Shown here piece after piece: positions 9,689 through 18,900 of a stretch of DNA of 64,000 nt (position 1 is the stretch's first letter; each line of letters starts with the position of its first letter). Where the stretch lies: positions 2,356,001 through 2,420,000 of the forward strand of contig NZ_CP011273.1 in NCBI RefSeq assembly GCF_001610895.1. The letters are read 5' to 3'. Source of the DNA: Planctomyces sp. SH-PL62 (GTDB lineage: Bacteria; Planctomycetota; Planctomycetia; Isosphaerales; Isosphaeraceae). The notes under the pieces are model-generated. The model made no database searches. It was not told the origin of the DNA and saw only the letters and a program-made list of their open reading frames with translations. The translations under genes were made by a program, and so were the position numbers.

Positions 9689-10249
9689 TCACTCGAACAA
9701 GCTACCGACCGCTACCTCGAAACCCGGCAGGACCGCGTCGAACCGGAGCACGTCGTCCGGCCCCAGCGCGACCGGGGGCGTCTCCACGCCGAAGACGTGG
9801 GCGGTCCGCCGATCCGGGTCGAGGACGACGACCACCAGGACGCCCGCGTTCAGGTACTCGGCCGCCTTCTCCAGCGCGTTCCTCCAGCGATCGCTGGGCG
9901 AGAGCACCTCGCACACGATCTCGGGGGTCTCCGGCCCGTAGCCGACGTTGTCGGCCTCGACCGGGAGCCTCGCGAAGCTGTAGTAGGCCACGTCCGCGCC
10001 GCGGACCGTGTCCGGATCGCGCCGCGTCACGATCGCCGAGTCGTTGCCGAAGACGCGCCCGAGCGGATGTTCCTCCAGGAATCGCGAGAGCCGGTAAACG
10101 ATCCTGGCGCAGACGAAACCGTGGCGGCGGTTCGGGGGCGGCGACATGACGATTCGTCCTCGCACCAGCTCCTCGACGAAGCCCGAGTCGGGGCGGCGGG
10201 CGAATTGTTCGGCCGTCGTCAGGGCGGGCGTCTGTTCCACGGTCGCCAT
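9689..10249 (-). CDS. Uma2 (DUF820) family endonuclease-like protein
   Basis: The protein has 186 residues from the ATG at 10249, which has a good ggag site six bases upstream. It has the Uma2 layout: FVEELVRGRIVMSPPPN, then GADVAYYSFARLP, then PEIVCEVLSPSDRWRNALEKAAEYLNAG, matching the PD-(D/E)XK-like core with its Asp, Glu and downstream Lys. Uma2 proteins are very abundant in planctomycetes and cyanobacteria and often spread as single genes. Their biological role is poorly known, and a nuclease activity is inferred from the fold. The gene sits between an exporter ATPase and its permease, only seven bases from the permease gene, so it looks like an insertion into the operon that kept the same orientation. 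Confidence 0.85.
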   Translation of the reverse strand: MATVEQTPALTTAEQFARRPDSGFVEELVRGRIVMSPPPNRRHGFVCARIVYRLSRFLEEHPLGRVFGNDSAIVTRRDPDTVRGADVAYYSFARLPVEADNVGYGPETPEIVCEVLSPSDRWRNALEKAAEYLNAGVLVVVVLDPDRRTAHVFGVETPPVALGPDDVLRFDAVLPGFEVAVGSLFE

Positions 10250-10340
10250 GGGGGGCTCCTTTCGCTCGATCCGTCCGGTCGTCCGTCGTGATTGTCCCAG
10301 AGAGGGTGCGGGAGCGTCCATCGGGATCGCTCGGCCGCGG

Positions 10341-11036
10341 TCAAAGCTCGCGGCACTCGTCCGACTCGACGAGGCCGTCGCGGATGCGGACGATGCGGCG
10401 GCAGCGGGCGGCGACATCGGGCTCGTGGGTGACGACGACGATGGTCTGGCCTTCGCGGTGGAGGTCGGCGAAGAGGGCGAGGATCTCGTCGCCGGTCTGG
10501 GTGTCAAGGTTGCCGGTCGGCTCGTCGGCGAGGAGCAGGGCGGGGCGCTGGACGATCGCTCGGGCGATCGCGACCCGCTGGCGCTGGCCGCCGGACATCT
10601 GGTTCGGGCGGTGGCCCATCCGGTCGCCGAGGCCCACCCGCTCGAGCGCCTCGACGGCCCGCCGACGCCGCTGGGAGGGGGACGCGCCCGAGTAGATCAT
10701 CGGCAGTTCCACGTTGCTCAGGGCCGTCTGCCGCGCCAGGAGTTCGAAGGTCTGGAAGACGAACCCGATCCGACGCCCCCGCACCTGCGCCAGCTCGGCC
10801 TGGGAGAGGGCGGCGACGTCGCGGCCGTCGAGGCGGTACGAGCCGCTCGTCGGGACGTCGAGGCATCCGAGGATGTTCATCAAGGTGGATTTACCCGACC
10901 CGGACGGCCCCATGACGGCCAGCATCTCGTTCGAGCCGATCGCCAGGTCGACGCCCCGCAGCGCGTGGACCGTCTCGTCCCCCACGCGGTAGAGCTTCGC
11001 GACCCGTTCCAGGAGGATGACCGAGGCGTCTTCGAT
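10341..11036 (-). CDS. MacB/LolD-type ABC transporter ATP-binding protein
   Basis: All ATPase motifs are present: Walker A GPSGSGKST, Q-loop VFQTFELL, signature MSGGQRQRVAIARA, Walker B LLLADEPTGNLD and the H-loop VVTHEPDV. It fits the MacB/LolD/FtsE class. The start is unusual. The only ATG/GTG/TTG in frame is a GTG at 10985, but this would remove the first beta strand. The conserved N-terminal part reads on upstream as ILLERVAKLYRVGD. The best-placed codon is ATC at 11036, six bases after aaggagg and overlapping the end of the adaptor gene; a CTG nine codons in is another candidate. From ATC the protein has 231 residues, normal for the family. It should energise the permease at 8461-9681. 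Confidence 0.9.
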   Translation of the reverse strand: MEDASVILLERVAKLYRVGDETVHALRGVDLAIGSNEMLAVMGPSGSGKSTLMNILGCLDVPTSGSYRLDGRDVAALSQAELAQVRGRRIGFVFQTFELLARQTALSNVELPMIYSGASPSQRRRRAVEALERVGLGDRMGHRPNQMSGGQRQRVAIARAIVQRPALLLADEPTGNLDTQTGDEILALFADLHREGQTIVVVTHEPDVAARCRRIVRIRDGLVESDECREL

Positions 11037-11037
11037 C

Positions 11038-12360
11038 TCAGCCCTCCTTCTCCAAATCGGCCGGGGAGGCGACGGGGAGGACGGCGTCGCCGTCCTTCAT
11101 CTCGTCGAGGGCGTGGAACGGGCCGACGACGACGCGGTCGTCCTCGCGAAGCCCGGCCAGCACCTCGACCCGGCGCTCGTCGCTGAGGCCGGTCTCGATC
11201 GGCCGGGCGCGGGCGACGCCCGCTTCGAGCACGTAGACGACCTTGAGGTAGCGCTGCTCGGCGTCGCGGACCTTCTCGCCCGGCGGTCGCGCCGAACGCT
11301 CGGCCCACTCGCGGATCAGGGGCGTGTCGGGGAGTTCCTTGCGGCGGCGGTGGACGACGGCCTGGGCCGGGACCGAGAGCGCGGCGTCGCTCTGGCGGAC
11401 CTCGATCTCCACGGTCACGCTCATCCCGGGCCGGAGCGGGGGCCGGTCGGACTCGGAGCCGGTGCCGGTCGACCCCGGGACGTCCAGGTCGATCAGCGTC
11501 TCGAAGCCGACGACCTCGTCCTTCTTGACCTTCCCCTGGGGGGAGACGCGGTCGATCCGGCCGGCGAGGGGGTGGAGCTGATCGGCCTGGAGGAAGACGT
11601 GGGCGACCTGGCCTCGGCGGACGAGCGGCACGTCGGTCTCGTCGACGTCGGCCCGCACCCGCATGCGGTCGAGGTCGCAGACCTTCATCAGGACCGATCC
11701 GGGGAGGTTCGTGGTGCCGGCGATGACGATCTCGCCGACGTCGACCTCCAGGTTGGAGACGACGCCGTCGATGGGGGCGCGGATCGTCGTGCGCCGGACT
11801 TCTTCCAGGGTGGCGCGGCGCATCGCCTCGGACTCGCTCAGCTCGTTGCGGCTCATCGCCAGGGCGGCCTCGGCCTTGGCCAGCAGGGTGAACGAATCGG
11901 CCAGCTCGGTCGGGGTGGAGAAGCCGCGACCGGCCAGCTTGGAGGAGAGCTCGGCGTCGCGCCGGGCCTTCTTCAGCTCGGAGTCGGCCTGGTCGATGGC
12001 CGCCGACAGCCGGGAGATCCGGGCCGTGGTGGAGTCGAGCTTCGCCTGGGCGTCGGTCGGGTCGATCTCGACGAGGACGTCCCCCTTCTTGACGGGGTCG
12101 CCCTCCTTGAAGTTGACGGCGATCACCCGGCCGATGATCTGGCTGGCGATCTCGGCCTCGTCGACCGACTCGATCTTGCCCGAGGCGGTGATGGTCCGAA
12201 TGATCGTCGCCCGCGCGAGCGGCTCGGCCAGCACCTTCCGGGGCGGCGTGCCGACCAGGGTCCAGTCCAACTTGACGCCCCCCGGCTCGCGCGCGGCGTT
12301 CAGCGCCGCCAGCCCCACGGCCAGGACGCAGACCCCCAGGATCGACGTGAGACGCAACAT
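11038..12360 (-). CDS. HlyD/MacA-family periplasmic adaptor of an exporter
   Basis: The protein has 440 residues. An N-terminal hydrophobic anchor (about 4-21) is followed by a first half-lipoyl motif (TASGKIESVDEAEIASQIIG), a coiled-coil hairpin (about 105-185, rich in Ala/Lys/Glu/Leu), the second half-lipoyl motif (TTIRAPIDGVVSNLEVDVGE) and beta-barrel and membrane-proximal domains with RPGMSVTVEIEV. This is the membrane-fusion-protein layout. It links the inner-membrane permease to an outer channel, though no TolC-like gene is visible nearby. The stop codon lies within the presumed initiation region of the ATPase gene, so the two are translationally coupled. An upstream gene for a small membrane protein (12384-13118) is 23 bases away and may be part of the same transcript. 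Confidence 0.9.
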   Translation of the reverse strand: MLRLTSILGVCVLAVGLAALNAAREPGGVKLDWTLVGTPPRKVLAEPLARATIIRTITASGKIESVDEAEIASQIIGRVIAVNFKEGDPVKKGDVLVEIDPTDAQAKLDSTTARISRLSAAIDQADSELKKARRDAELSSKLAGRGFSTPTELADSFTLLAKAEAALAMSRNELSESEAMRRATLEEVRRTTIRAPIDGVVSNLEVDVGEIVIAGTTNLPGSVLMKVCDLDRMRVRADVDETDVPLVRRGQVAHVFLQADQLHPLAGRIDRVSPQGKVKKDEVVGFETLIDLDVPGSTGTGSESDRPPLRPGMSVTVEIEVRQSDAALSVPAQAVVHRRRKELPDTPLIREWAERSARPPGEKVRDAEQRYLKVVYVLEAGVARARPIETGLSDERRVEVLAGLREDDRVVVGPFHALDEMKDGDAVLPVASPADLEKEG

Positions 12361-12383
12361 CGCCCGCCCCCCTCATCGCGCCG

Positions 12384-13118
12384 TCAGGGCGCGGCCAACG
12401 CCAGTCGCATCGCCGATCCCACGAGCAGCCCGACGCCGACGCGCGAGGCCGCCTCGACGGCCGCCAAAAACGCGCACAGGGCCAGGGCCGTCGCCAGGCC
12501 CGCATCGCCCCGGCGGCGCCCCGCCAGGGCCGTCGCCAGCCATCCCAGGGCCGCGAAGACGTCGACCCGGCGCAACGACAGCCAGGCCGCCGCGCCGTAG
12601 GTCCCGGCGGGCAGGAACAAGGCCAGCGACGTCTCCACGTCTTCCTCGGCGCGGCGGAGCCAGGCCACCAGGCCCAGGCGGACGGCCAGGCCGAGGACCC
12701 ACCAGCCCTGGACCCGGGCGCAGTCGACCCAGGCTCGCTGGAACTTCCAGCCCCGACCCGCCAGGGCCGCGCACGCCGTGAAACCCACGGCCGCCGCCGC
12801 CGCGCGAAGCGCCAGCAGCGCCGGCTCGAACACGAAGTCGCCCAGGAGCCGGATCGTCGCCCAGAACGGCAGCGCGGCCCGCTGGAGGTCCACCGCCTTG
12901 CGTACGGCCTCGTCGCTCGGCGCGGCCGCGCCGTCGCGCTCGATCCGCGTCACGCCCCCCTCGACGGCCGTCGCCAGCGCCGCGGTGCGACCTCCAGTGG
13001 CCCACATCGCCCCGTAGAGGAGCAGCGTCAGGCCGACCCAGAGGCCCAACACGGGCGCCCCGCGCGCCTCCCGGCGCGGACTCGTCTCGAATGCATCACC
13101 GGCCGCAACGCGATCCAT
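12384..13118 (-). CDS. Hypothetical multi-pass membrane protein
   Basis: The protein has 244 residues with about five to six hydrophobic stretches: LWVGLTLLLYGAMWA near residue 27, FVFEPALLALRAAAAAVGF near 95, GWWVLGLAVRLGLVAWL near 140, then about 170-185, 190-200 and 215-240. The layout vaguely recalls Yip1-like membrane proteins, with the charged loop after the first helix on one side. No family can be named with confidence. It lies 23 bases before the exporter adaptor gene on the same strand, so it may be co-transcribed with the exporter and may help its assembly or function (inference). Confidence 0.6.
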   Translation of the reverse strand: MDRVAAGDAFETSPRREARGAPVLGLWVGLTLLLYGAMWATGGRTAALATAVEGGVTRIERDGAAAPSDEAVRKAVDLQRAALPFWATIRLLGDFVFEPALLALRAAAAAVGFTACAALAGRGWKFQRAWVDCARVQGWWVLGLAVRLGLVAWLRRAEEDVETSLALFLPAGTYGAAAWLSLRRVDVFAALGWLATALAGRRRGDAGLATALALCAFLAAVEAASRVGVGLLVGSAMRLALAAP

Positions 13119-13248
13119 CGTTCCTCCCCGCTCGATCTACCCCGCAAGCGGGCCGGAGGTTTCAAGCCGGGGCCGTCTCGACGCGCCCTCTGGTTGGGAA
13201 GACGCGGTCGAAGGTCAGACGCGGGAGGCCGTTTCGGCGTCCGCGCGA

Positions 13249-13431
13249 TGACGGTCTTCCCCCCTCGCGGGGGAAGACAGACCCCGGAGGGGTTAGATGA
13301 GGGGGAGGACGGGCCGGGGAGCCGTCGGGATTCGCAGCTCGGCCGCTTGAAACGCCGACGGTCTTCGAGCTGGTCGTCCCCCTCATCCGGCCCTGCGGGC
13401 CACCTTCCCCCGCGAGGGGGGAAGGACGTGA
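13249..13431. repeat. Palindromic intergenic repeat, copy 2
   Basis: The order and sequence are closely related to copy 1. The left arm is acggtcttcccccctcgcgg, then gggttagatgagggggagga. The centre has ccgtcggga...cgccgacgg, and the right arm at 13380-13428 is the near complement of the left. It fills most of the gap between the membrane protein gene and the glutathione peroxidase gene; nothing else is seen in that gap. Confidence 0.85.
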
Positions 13432-13482
13432 TGGATCGGAGCGGCACTTCGATGGAGCCTCTCGGCGGGAGTCGCCTTGGGC

Positions 13483-14079
13483 TCACTTCTCGGCGAGGGC
13501 TTTCTCCAGGGCCGCCTGGACCTCGGGCGATTCGGGCGTGGTCTTGGGGTCGAAGCGGGCGATCACCTCGCCCTTGCGATTGACGAGGAACTTGGCGAAA
13601 TTCCAGCCGATCGGGCCGGCGTAGCTGGGGTTGGTCGTCTCGCTGGTGAGGAAGGAGTAGAGCGGATTGATGCCCTCGCCCTTGACGACGATCTTCGAGA
13701 AGAGCGGGAAGGTCACGTTGTACTTGGTGCTGCAAAACTCCTTGATCTGCTCGTCGCTGCCGGGCTCCTGGGCGCCGAACTCGTTGGCGGGGAACGCGAG
13801 CACTTCCAGGCCCTGATCCTTATACTTCTTGTAGACTTCCTCCAGGCCCTTGTACTGCGGGGTCAGGCCGCACTGGCTGGCGGTGTTGACGATCAGGAGC
13901 ACCTTGCCCTGGTACTGGGACAGGGCCACGTCGCCGCCGTCGATGTCCTTGACGTGGAAATCGAGCACCGAGGTCGGCTTCTTGTCGTCGGCCCGCGCGG
14001 TCGGGGTGGTCGCGAAGCTCGCCAGGATCAGGCCGAGGGCGGGGAGGATCGTACAGGCGATCAGGATTCGTCCGAGCAC
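13483..14079 (-). CDS. Glutathione peroxidase family protein, secreted
   Basis: The protein has 198 residues from a GTG at 14079 preceded by a gagg site; the longer frame upstream looks non-coding. A signal or anchor helix (LIACTILPALGLILASFATT) is followed by the thioredoxin-like peroxidase fold. The catalytic cysteine sits in NTASQCGLTPQYKGLE (Cys, not selenocysteine), with the partner Gln in FPANEFGAQEPG and the Trp-Asn pair in GWNFAKFLV. Members reduce hydroperoxides using thioredoxin or glutathione; cysteine-type bacterial enzymes usually depend on thioredoxin. The N-terminal helix suggests it acts outside the cytoplasm. It is divergent from the thiamine gene at 14258. Confidence 0.9.
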   Translation of the reverse strand: MLGRILIACTILPALGLILASFATTPTARADDKKPTSVLDFHVKDIDGGDVALSQYQGKVLLIVNTASQCGLTPQYKGLEEVYKKYKDQGLEVLAFPANEFGAQEPGSDEQIKEFCSTKYNVTFPLFSKIVVKGEGINPLYSFLTSETTNPSYAGPIGWNFAKFLVNRKGEVIARFDPKTTPESPEVQAALEKALAEK

Positions 14080-14257
14080 GGGGGAGTCCTCAGTAGGGGT
14101 GGGCGGATCGGGGGGACCGGCGGCGTCGGCCTTCGCGATCGTCGCGAGGCGACGATCACCGTTCATCTTCATGCCGCCGGTCGGGTTTTTCAAGAGAAGT
14201 GGATCAACAGTTCAACCTTTCGCCCCCAAACCGGGTCGGGGAAGGATCGAGGTCGCG

Positions 14258-15856
14258 ATGGATGAGACGTTCACGCCGGGCGCCCGGCGGGCGATGGACC
14301 GGGCCGGGGCGAGGGCGCGAGCGCGAGGCGCGGACGAGGTGGGGCCGGGGGATCTGCTCGCCGCCCTGGCCGACGAGCCCGAGTCCGTCGCCTCGGAGAT
14401 GGTCGCCGCGTTCGGCCTCGACGCCCCGGGCGTCCGCGAGGTCCTGGGGCTCCCCCGGCTCGATGAGTCCGAGCACGGCGCCGACCCGCTCGACGAGTCG
14501 GCCCCGGCACCGGCGCCGCCGTGGTCCCCGGCGATCCGCGCCATCGTCGGCGAGGCGAAGGCCCGCGCGCGGGCCCAGGGCCGGTCGTCGTCGATCGGCA
14601 CCGAGCACCTGCTGGCCGGGCTGGTCGTCGAGGCCGCTTTCGCCCTGGAGCCGCTCCGCGACGCGGGGCTGGACCTTGACGGCCTTCGCGACTCGCTGAA
14701 CCGCCCCGAGGTCGACGTCGAGCCCTTGCCGCCGCTCGAAGGGCCGCCGCTCGACCTGTCGGACTCGACCCGGACGGTCGACCTGGCCCGCGTCCTGGAC
14801 GCCTCGGCCAATCGCGCCCGCGAGGGGCTCCGCGTGGTCGAGGACTACGCCCGGTTCGTGCTCGACGACCCCGGCCTGACCCGCCGACTCAAGGAGGCCC
14901 GCCACCGCCTGGCCGAAGCCCTTCGCGGCTTCGACCCCGACCTGCTCCTCGCCGCACGCGACACCCGCGAGGACGTCGGCACCCACATCATGACCCACTC
15001 CGAGCAGGTCCGCGAGAACCCCCGCGCCGTGCTCGCCGCCAACTTCAAGCGCACCGCCGAGGCGCTCCGCTCGCTGGAGGAGTACGGCAAGCTCGTCGAC
15101 GTCTGGCTCGCCGGCCGCTTCGAGGTCCTCCGGTACGACGTCTACACGCTCGAAAAGCTGGTCATGACGGCGGTCCACGCCTATCGCTCGCTGGCGGACT
15201 GCCGCCTGATGGTCCTCGTCGGCGGCCTCCCCACGCTGGGCGACCTGACCTGGATCGTCGGCGAGGCCCTGGCCGGCGGGGCGGACGTGATCCAGCTCCG
15301 CGAGAAAGGGCTCCCCGACCGCGTGCTGCTCACCCGCGCCCGCGAGGTCCGCATCCTCACCGCGCAGGCCGGGGCCCGGTTCCTCGTCAACGACCGCCCC
15401 GACCTGGCTCGGCTCGCCGGGGCCGACGGCGTCCATCTGGGCCAGGAAGACGTGACCGTCCGCGACGCCCGCCGGATCGTCGGGCCGAACCTCGTCATCG
15501 GCGTCTCGACCCACGACCGCGCGCAGCTCGACGCGGCCGTCCTCTCGGGCGCGGGGTATCTCGGCGTCGGCCCCGTCTTCCCCAGCGCCACCAAAGAGTT
15601 CGCCGAGCCCGAGCTGGCCGGGCTGGCCTACGTCCGCGCCGCGGCCGAGTCGACGAACCTCCCCTGGTTCGCCCTCGGCGGCGTCGACGAGACGAACGTC
15701 GACCGCGTCCTCGAAGCCGGCGCCTCCCGGATCGCCGTCGCCGCCGCCGTCGTCAAGGCCGACCGCCCGCGCGACGCCGCCGCCCGCCTCCGCGCGGCGC
15801 TCGACGCCGCCGACCCCGACCCCCTCCCGCACGACCCGGTTTTCCCGACTGAGTGA
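14258..15856 (+). CDS. thiE: Fusion: ClpA/B N-domain + ThiD2-like domain + thiamine-phosphate synthase
   Basis: The protein has 532 residues, starting at the ATG at 14258 after gaagg/gagg. Three parts are seen. Residues about 5-145 form a double Clp N-type repeat (FTPGARRAMDRAGARARARG, then SIGTEHLLAGLVVE). Residues about 170-305 contain DLARVLDASANRAREGLRVV and resemble the ThiD2 domain known to precede ThiE in some bacteria, with hydroxymethylpyrimidine-phosphate kinase activity. Residues about 310-520 are the ThiE TIM barrel (GGADVIQLREKG, RFLVNDRPDLA, GADGVHLGQEDV, YLGVGPVFPSATK, ALGGVDETN). The ThiE part joins the pyrimidine and thiazole phosphates to thiamine phosphate. The ThiD2-ThiE fusion is known; the Clp N part in front is unusual. 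Codon use is uniform across all three parts. Confidence 0.85.
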   Translation: MDETFTPGARRAMDRAGARARARGADEVGPGDLLAALADEPESVASEMVAAFGLDAPGVREVLGLPRLDESEHGADPLDESAPAPAPPWSPAIRAIVGEAKARARAQGRSSSIGTEHLLAGLVVEAAFALEPLRDAGLDLDGLRDSLNRPEVDVEPLPPLEGPPLDLSDSTRTVDLARVLDASANRAREGLRVVEDYARFVLDDPGLTRRLKEARHRLAEALRGFDPDLLLAARDTREDVGTHIMTHSEQVRENPRAVLAANFKRTAEALRSLEEYGKLVDVWLAGRFEVLRYDVYTLEKLVMTAVHAYRSLADCRLMVLVGGLPTLGDLTWIVGEALAGGADVIQLREKGLPDRVLLTRAREVRILTAQAGARFLVNDRPDLARLAGADGVHLGQEDVTVRDARRIVGPNLVIGVSTHDRAQLDAAVLSGAGYLGVGPVFPSATKEFAEPELAGLAYVRAAAESTNLPWFALGGVDETNVDRVLEAGASRIAVAAAVVKADRPRDAAARLRAALDAADPDPLPHDPVFPTE

Positions 15857-15980
15857 TTGCAAGGAACCAAACGCCGACCTAAACTCTTCGTACCTGTCGC
15901 GGACAACCGTGAAAACCCTTTCATGGGACTGGGCGAAGAGTCCGGGAAGCCGTGGCCACCAACGCCGGGAGATCGGATCG

Positions 15981-18900
15981 ATGACTTCGGAAGAGAACCC
16001 GGCGGAGGGCGAAGGCTCCGCGACGCCCGGGCCGAATGGCGGCGAGGCGGGACGTAAGCCCGCCGGCCGGACGAAGCAGGCCGTGGCGGCCCTGGCGGTG
16101 ATCCTCGTCGCCGGCGGGGCCATCTACTGGAACCTGTCGAACCTCCAGGAGCCGCTGTCCCCCTCGTCGCCGGCGGTCCAGACGTTCCCGGCGGTCGTGA
16201 AACCGCCCGAATCGGTCGCCGACGACGCCAACCCGGCCGAGGTCCGCAGCCGCCTGTCCCTGCTCGACGCGGAAGGAGGCGGGCGGACCGCCGTGATGAG
16301 TCGGGCCGTCGCCCCCGAGGACTTCGACTCGATCGCGGGGACGAGCCAGAAGCTCCTCGACCGCGAGCTGGTCCGCCAGGCCGTCTTGCTCGCCGCACGC
16401 GACGAGCGCGGGATCGCCACCCGCGATGAGTTGCTCGACGACGCCTCGCTCCCCACGGGCGACGCCCCCACCCTGGAGATCAGCACGCTCTTCCGCCCCG
16501 AGCGGACGCGCGTCATGATCCGGAAGGTCGTCAAGGGGGAGGTCGATCCCCTGGCGATCCTGTCCAAAAGCCTCGGCGACGGGGCGGGGATGGACGACTA
16601 CCCGCTGAGGCTGGCCGCGCAGATGGAGCGGATGGCCCGGACCGACTTCCCGAAGCTGCTCGACGAGGCGGGGGTCAAGGGGACGCCGAACCAGGTGAAA
16701 GACTCGGGGCCGGTCCCCGAGGGGGTCGAGGAGAAGCTGCGGACGCTCGGCCTGATCGAGCACGTCCAGGCCCTCCGATCCCTGCATCAGGCGATCCGGA
16801 CCGACGGGGAATCGCCCGAGCGGCTGGGCGCCCTGGCGCGAGCCTACGCGCAGCTCGCCATGCTGACGGTCCACCACTGGAGCGCCGCGTATCGGGGGTT
16901 CGAGGCCCGGGCGATGCTCTACGCCGAGCGGCTCGTCGCGCGGGCCCCGGAGTCGGCGTCGGCCCTTCGTCACCGGGCCTTCGTCCGGGGGATCGTCGGC
17001 GTGCACGGCTACGCCCTGAAGGATCTGGAAGCCGCCGCCGAGCTTGATTCCCGGACGCCGAACCCGGCCCCGGCCCCGGAATGGGCCGGAGTGCTCGACG
17101 CCTACCTGAGATACGACCTCCCCCGGCTCGACGCCGCCGAGGGGGCGTCCCGGAGCCTGGCCGCGCTCCTCAAGATGGCGGCCCTGGAGTTCCCGGTGCA
17201 CACGCGGCTGCTGGTCCGCTCGGCCGAGGCCGTGGTCCAGGCCGACCCCGATTGCGGCCGGGCCTTCGACGTGATCTGCGGCAACGGGGCGCTCGGAGAC
17301 CAGCACCAGGCCACGGTGCTCGGCCCCCAGGCGTTCGAAAGCTTCTTCCGCGCCAAGCTGAAAGGAGCGGCCGACCTCCCCGCGCCGGTCCGCGCGGCGC
17401 TCGACCGCGACGCCGACGGCCCGGCCCTGGTCGCCGCGCTGGACGACGCCGGCCGACCCCAGGTCGACGCCGACGAACCCTCGTGGGGCGTGCTCGCGCA
17501 CCTGGCCCGCGAGACCCGGTTCGTCCAGGTCCACCGGCGTCTCTACTTCATGGCGCGAACGTGGAACGTCCCCGTCGACGACTTCTGGAACGCAGCCGCC
17601 CCGCTCGTCGAGGGCCACCGCTACCGCCCGTACCTCGCGGCGCTGACGCAGGACCGAGGCGACCTGATGGCGTTCGCCGAATTCGCCGAGAAGCTCGACC
17701 GCTCGGACATCGAGCCGACCCAGGGCGAGTTCATCCGGCTCGCCCTCCAGTTCCAATCGCCCCGCGCGCGGTACGACGGCGGCGTCGCCCGCGGCCACGG
17801 CTCGCATACCGCCCGCGACTTCAGCCTCACCCTGGGCGATAAGTCGTCGGATCGCGTGGCGCGGGCGGAATCCCTCCTGCGCGTCAGCCCCCACAATCCC
17901 TACGCCAAGGCCATGCTCATCAAGCATGACTGGGAGAAGACCCAGCCGAAGCTCGAGGATTGGGCCAAGGCCGACGGGACTCCCCCGGCCGTCCTCAGGG
18001 CGCTCGGGACGAAATACCTGGAGCTCAAGCGCTTCGCGGAGGCCCGCGACAACCTGGCCCGCTACGTCGAACTCTCCCCCGATCAGTCGGCCTACGAGGA
18101 CCTGGCCGCCTGCTACGAAGGGGAGGGGGACGAGGAACGCTGGCTCGCCACGCTGGACGACTACCTGGAGAACACCGAGGACGCCGGCCTGGAGCACGCG
18201 AGGGTCCAGGTGAAGCTCGCGTACCATTTCCTGGGCAAGGGTCGGCCCGAGAAGGCGAAGGACTATTCCGACGCCGCCGCGCAGACGGGAGCCGGCTGGG
18301 CCATGATGTGCGCCGCCGAGGTCGAGGAACGGCTCGGCGACCTGGACGAGGCCGAGTCCTGGTCCCGGCGGGTCTCGGAGCGGTACGGCGATTCCTGGGG
18401 CGCCTGGTACATCTTCTGCCAGCGAACGGGGAGGGGGGACCTCGACGACGCCCGGGCCGTCGCGCGGGCCGCCGTCCGCCGCCCCGACGCGGCCACGCCC
18501 GACGTCGTCGCGTGGTTCTACTGGCTGGAGAAAGAGCCGGACCAGGCGATCCGGGTGCTGGAGTCCTGGATCGAGGTCCAGCCGGGCCCGGCCTCCATGA
18601 TGCTCCTGATCCTCTACGACCAGATCGGCGCGGAGGAGAAGCGCGACGCCGTCCTGGAGCGGATCGTCGGCGGGCTGGAAGGCATCGGCCCCAAGACGGC
18701 GGGCATCTGCCGCCTCCTCCGCGACGCCCTGGCCGATCCGAACCGGTCGCTCGACCTCGCGGCGGTCGACGCGGCGATCGAATCGATCCGGCCCGACACG
18801 CCCGACTTCATGCATGTCGTCGTCGGCAAGTTCCTGCTCATGCGGGGCCGCCCCGAAGACGCGCGGAAGTATCTCGAGGCCTGCGCCGGGGACCCCGCGG

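Noticed and set aside
15921-18815. 964-codon minus-strand frame opposite the large TPR protein
   Set aside because: The plus-strand frame has a membrane helix and TPR patterns; the opposite frame has no motif and no ribosome site.
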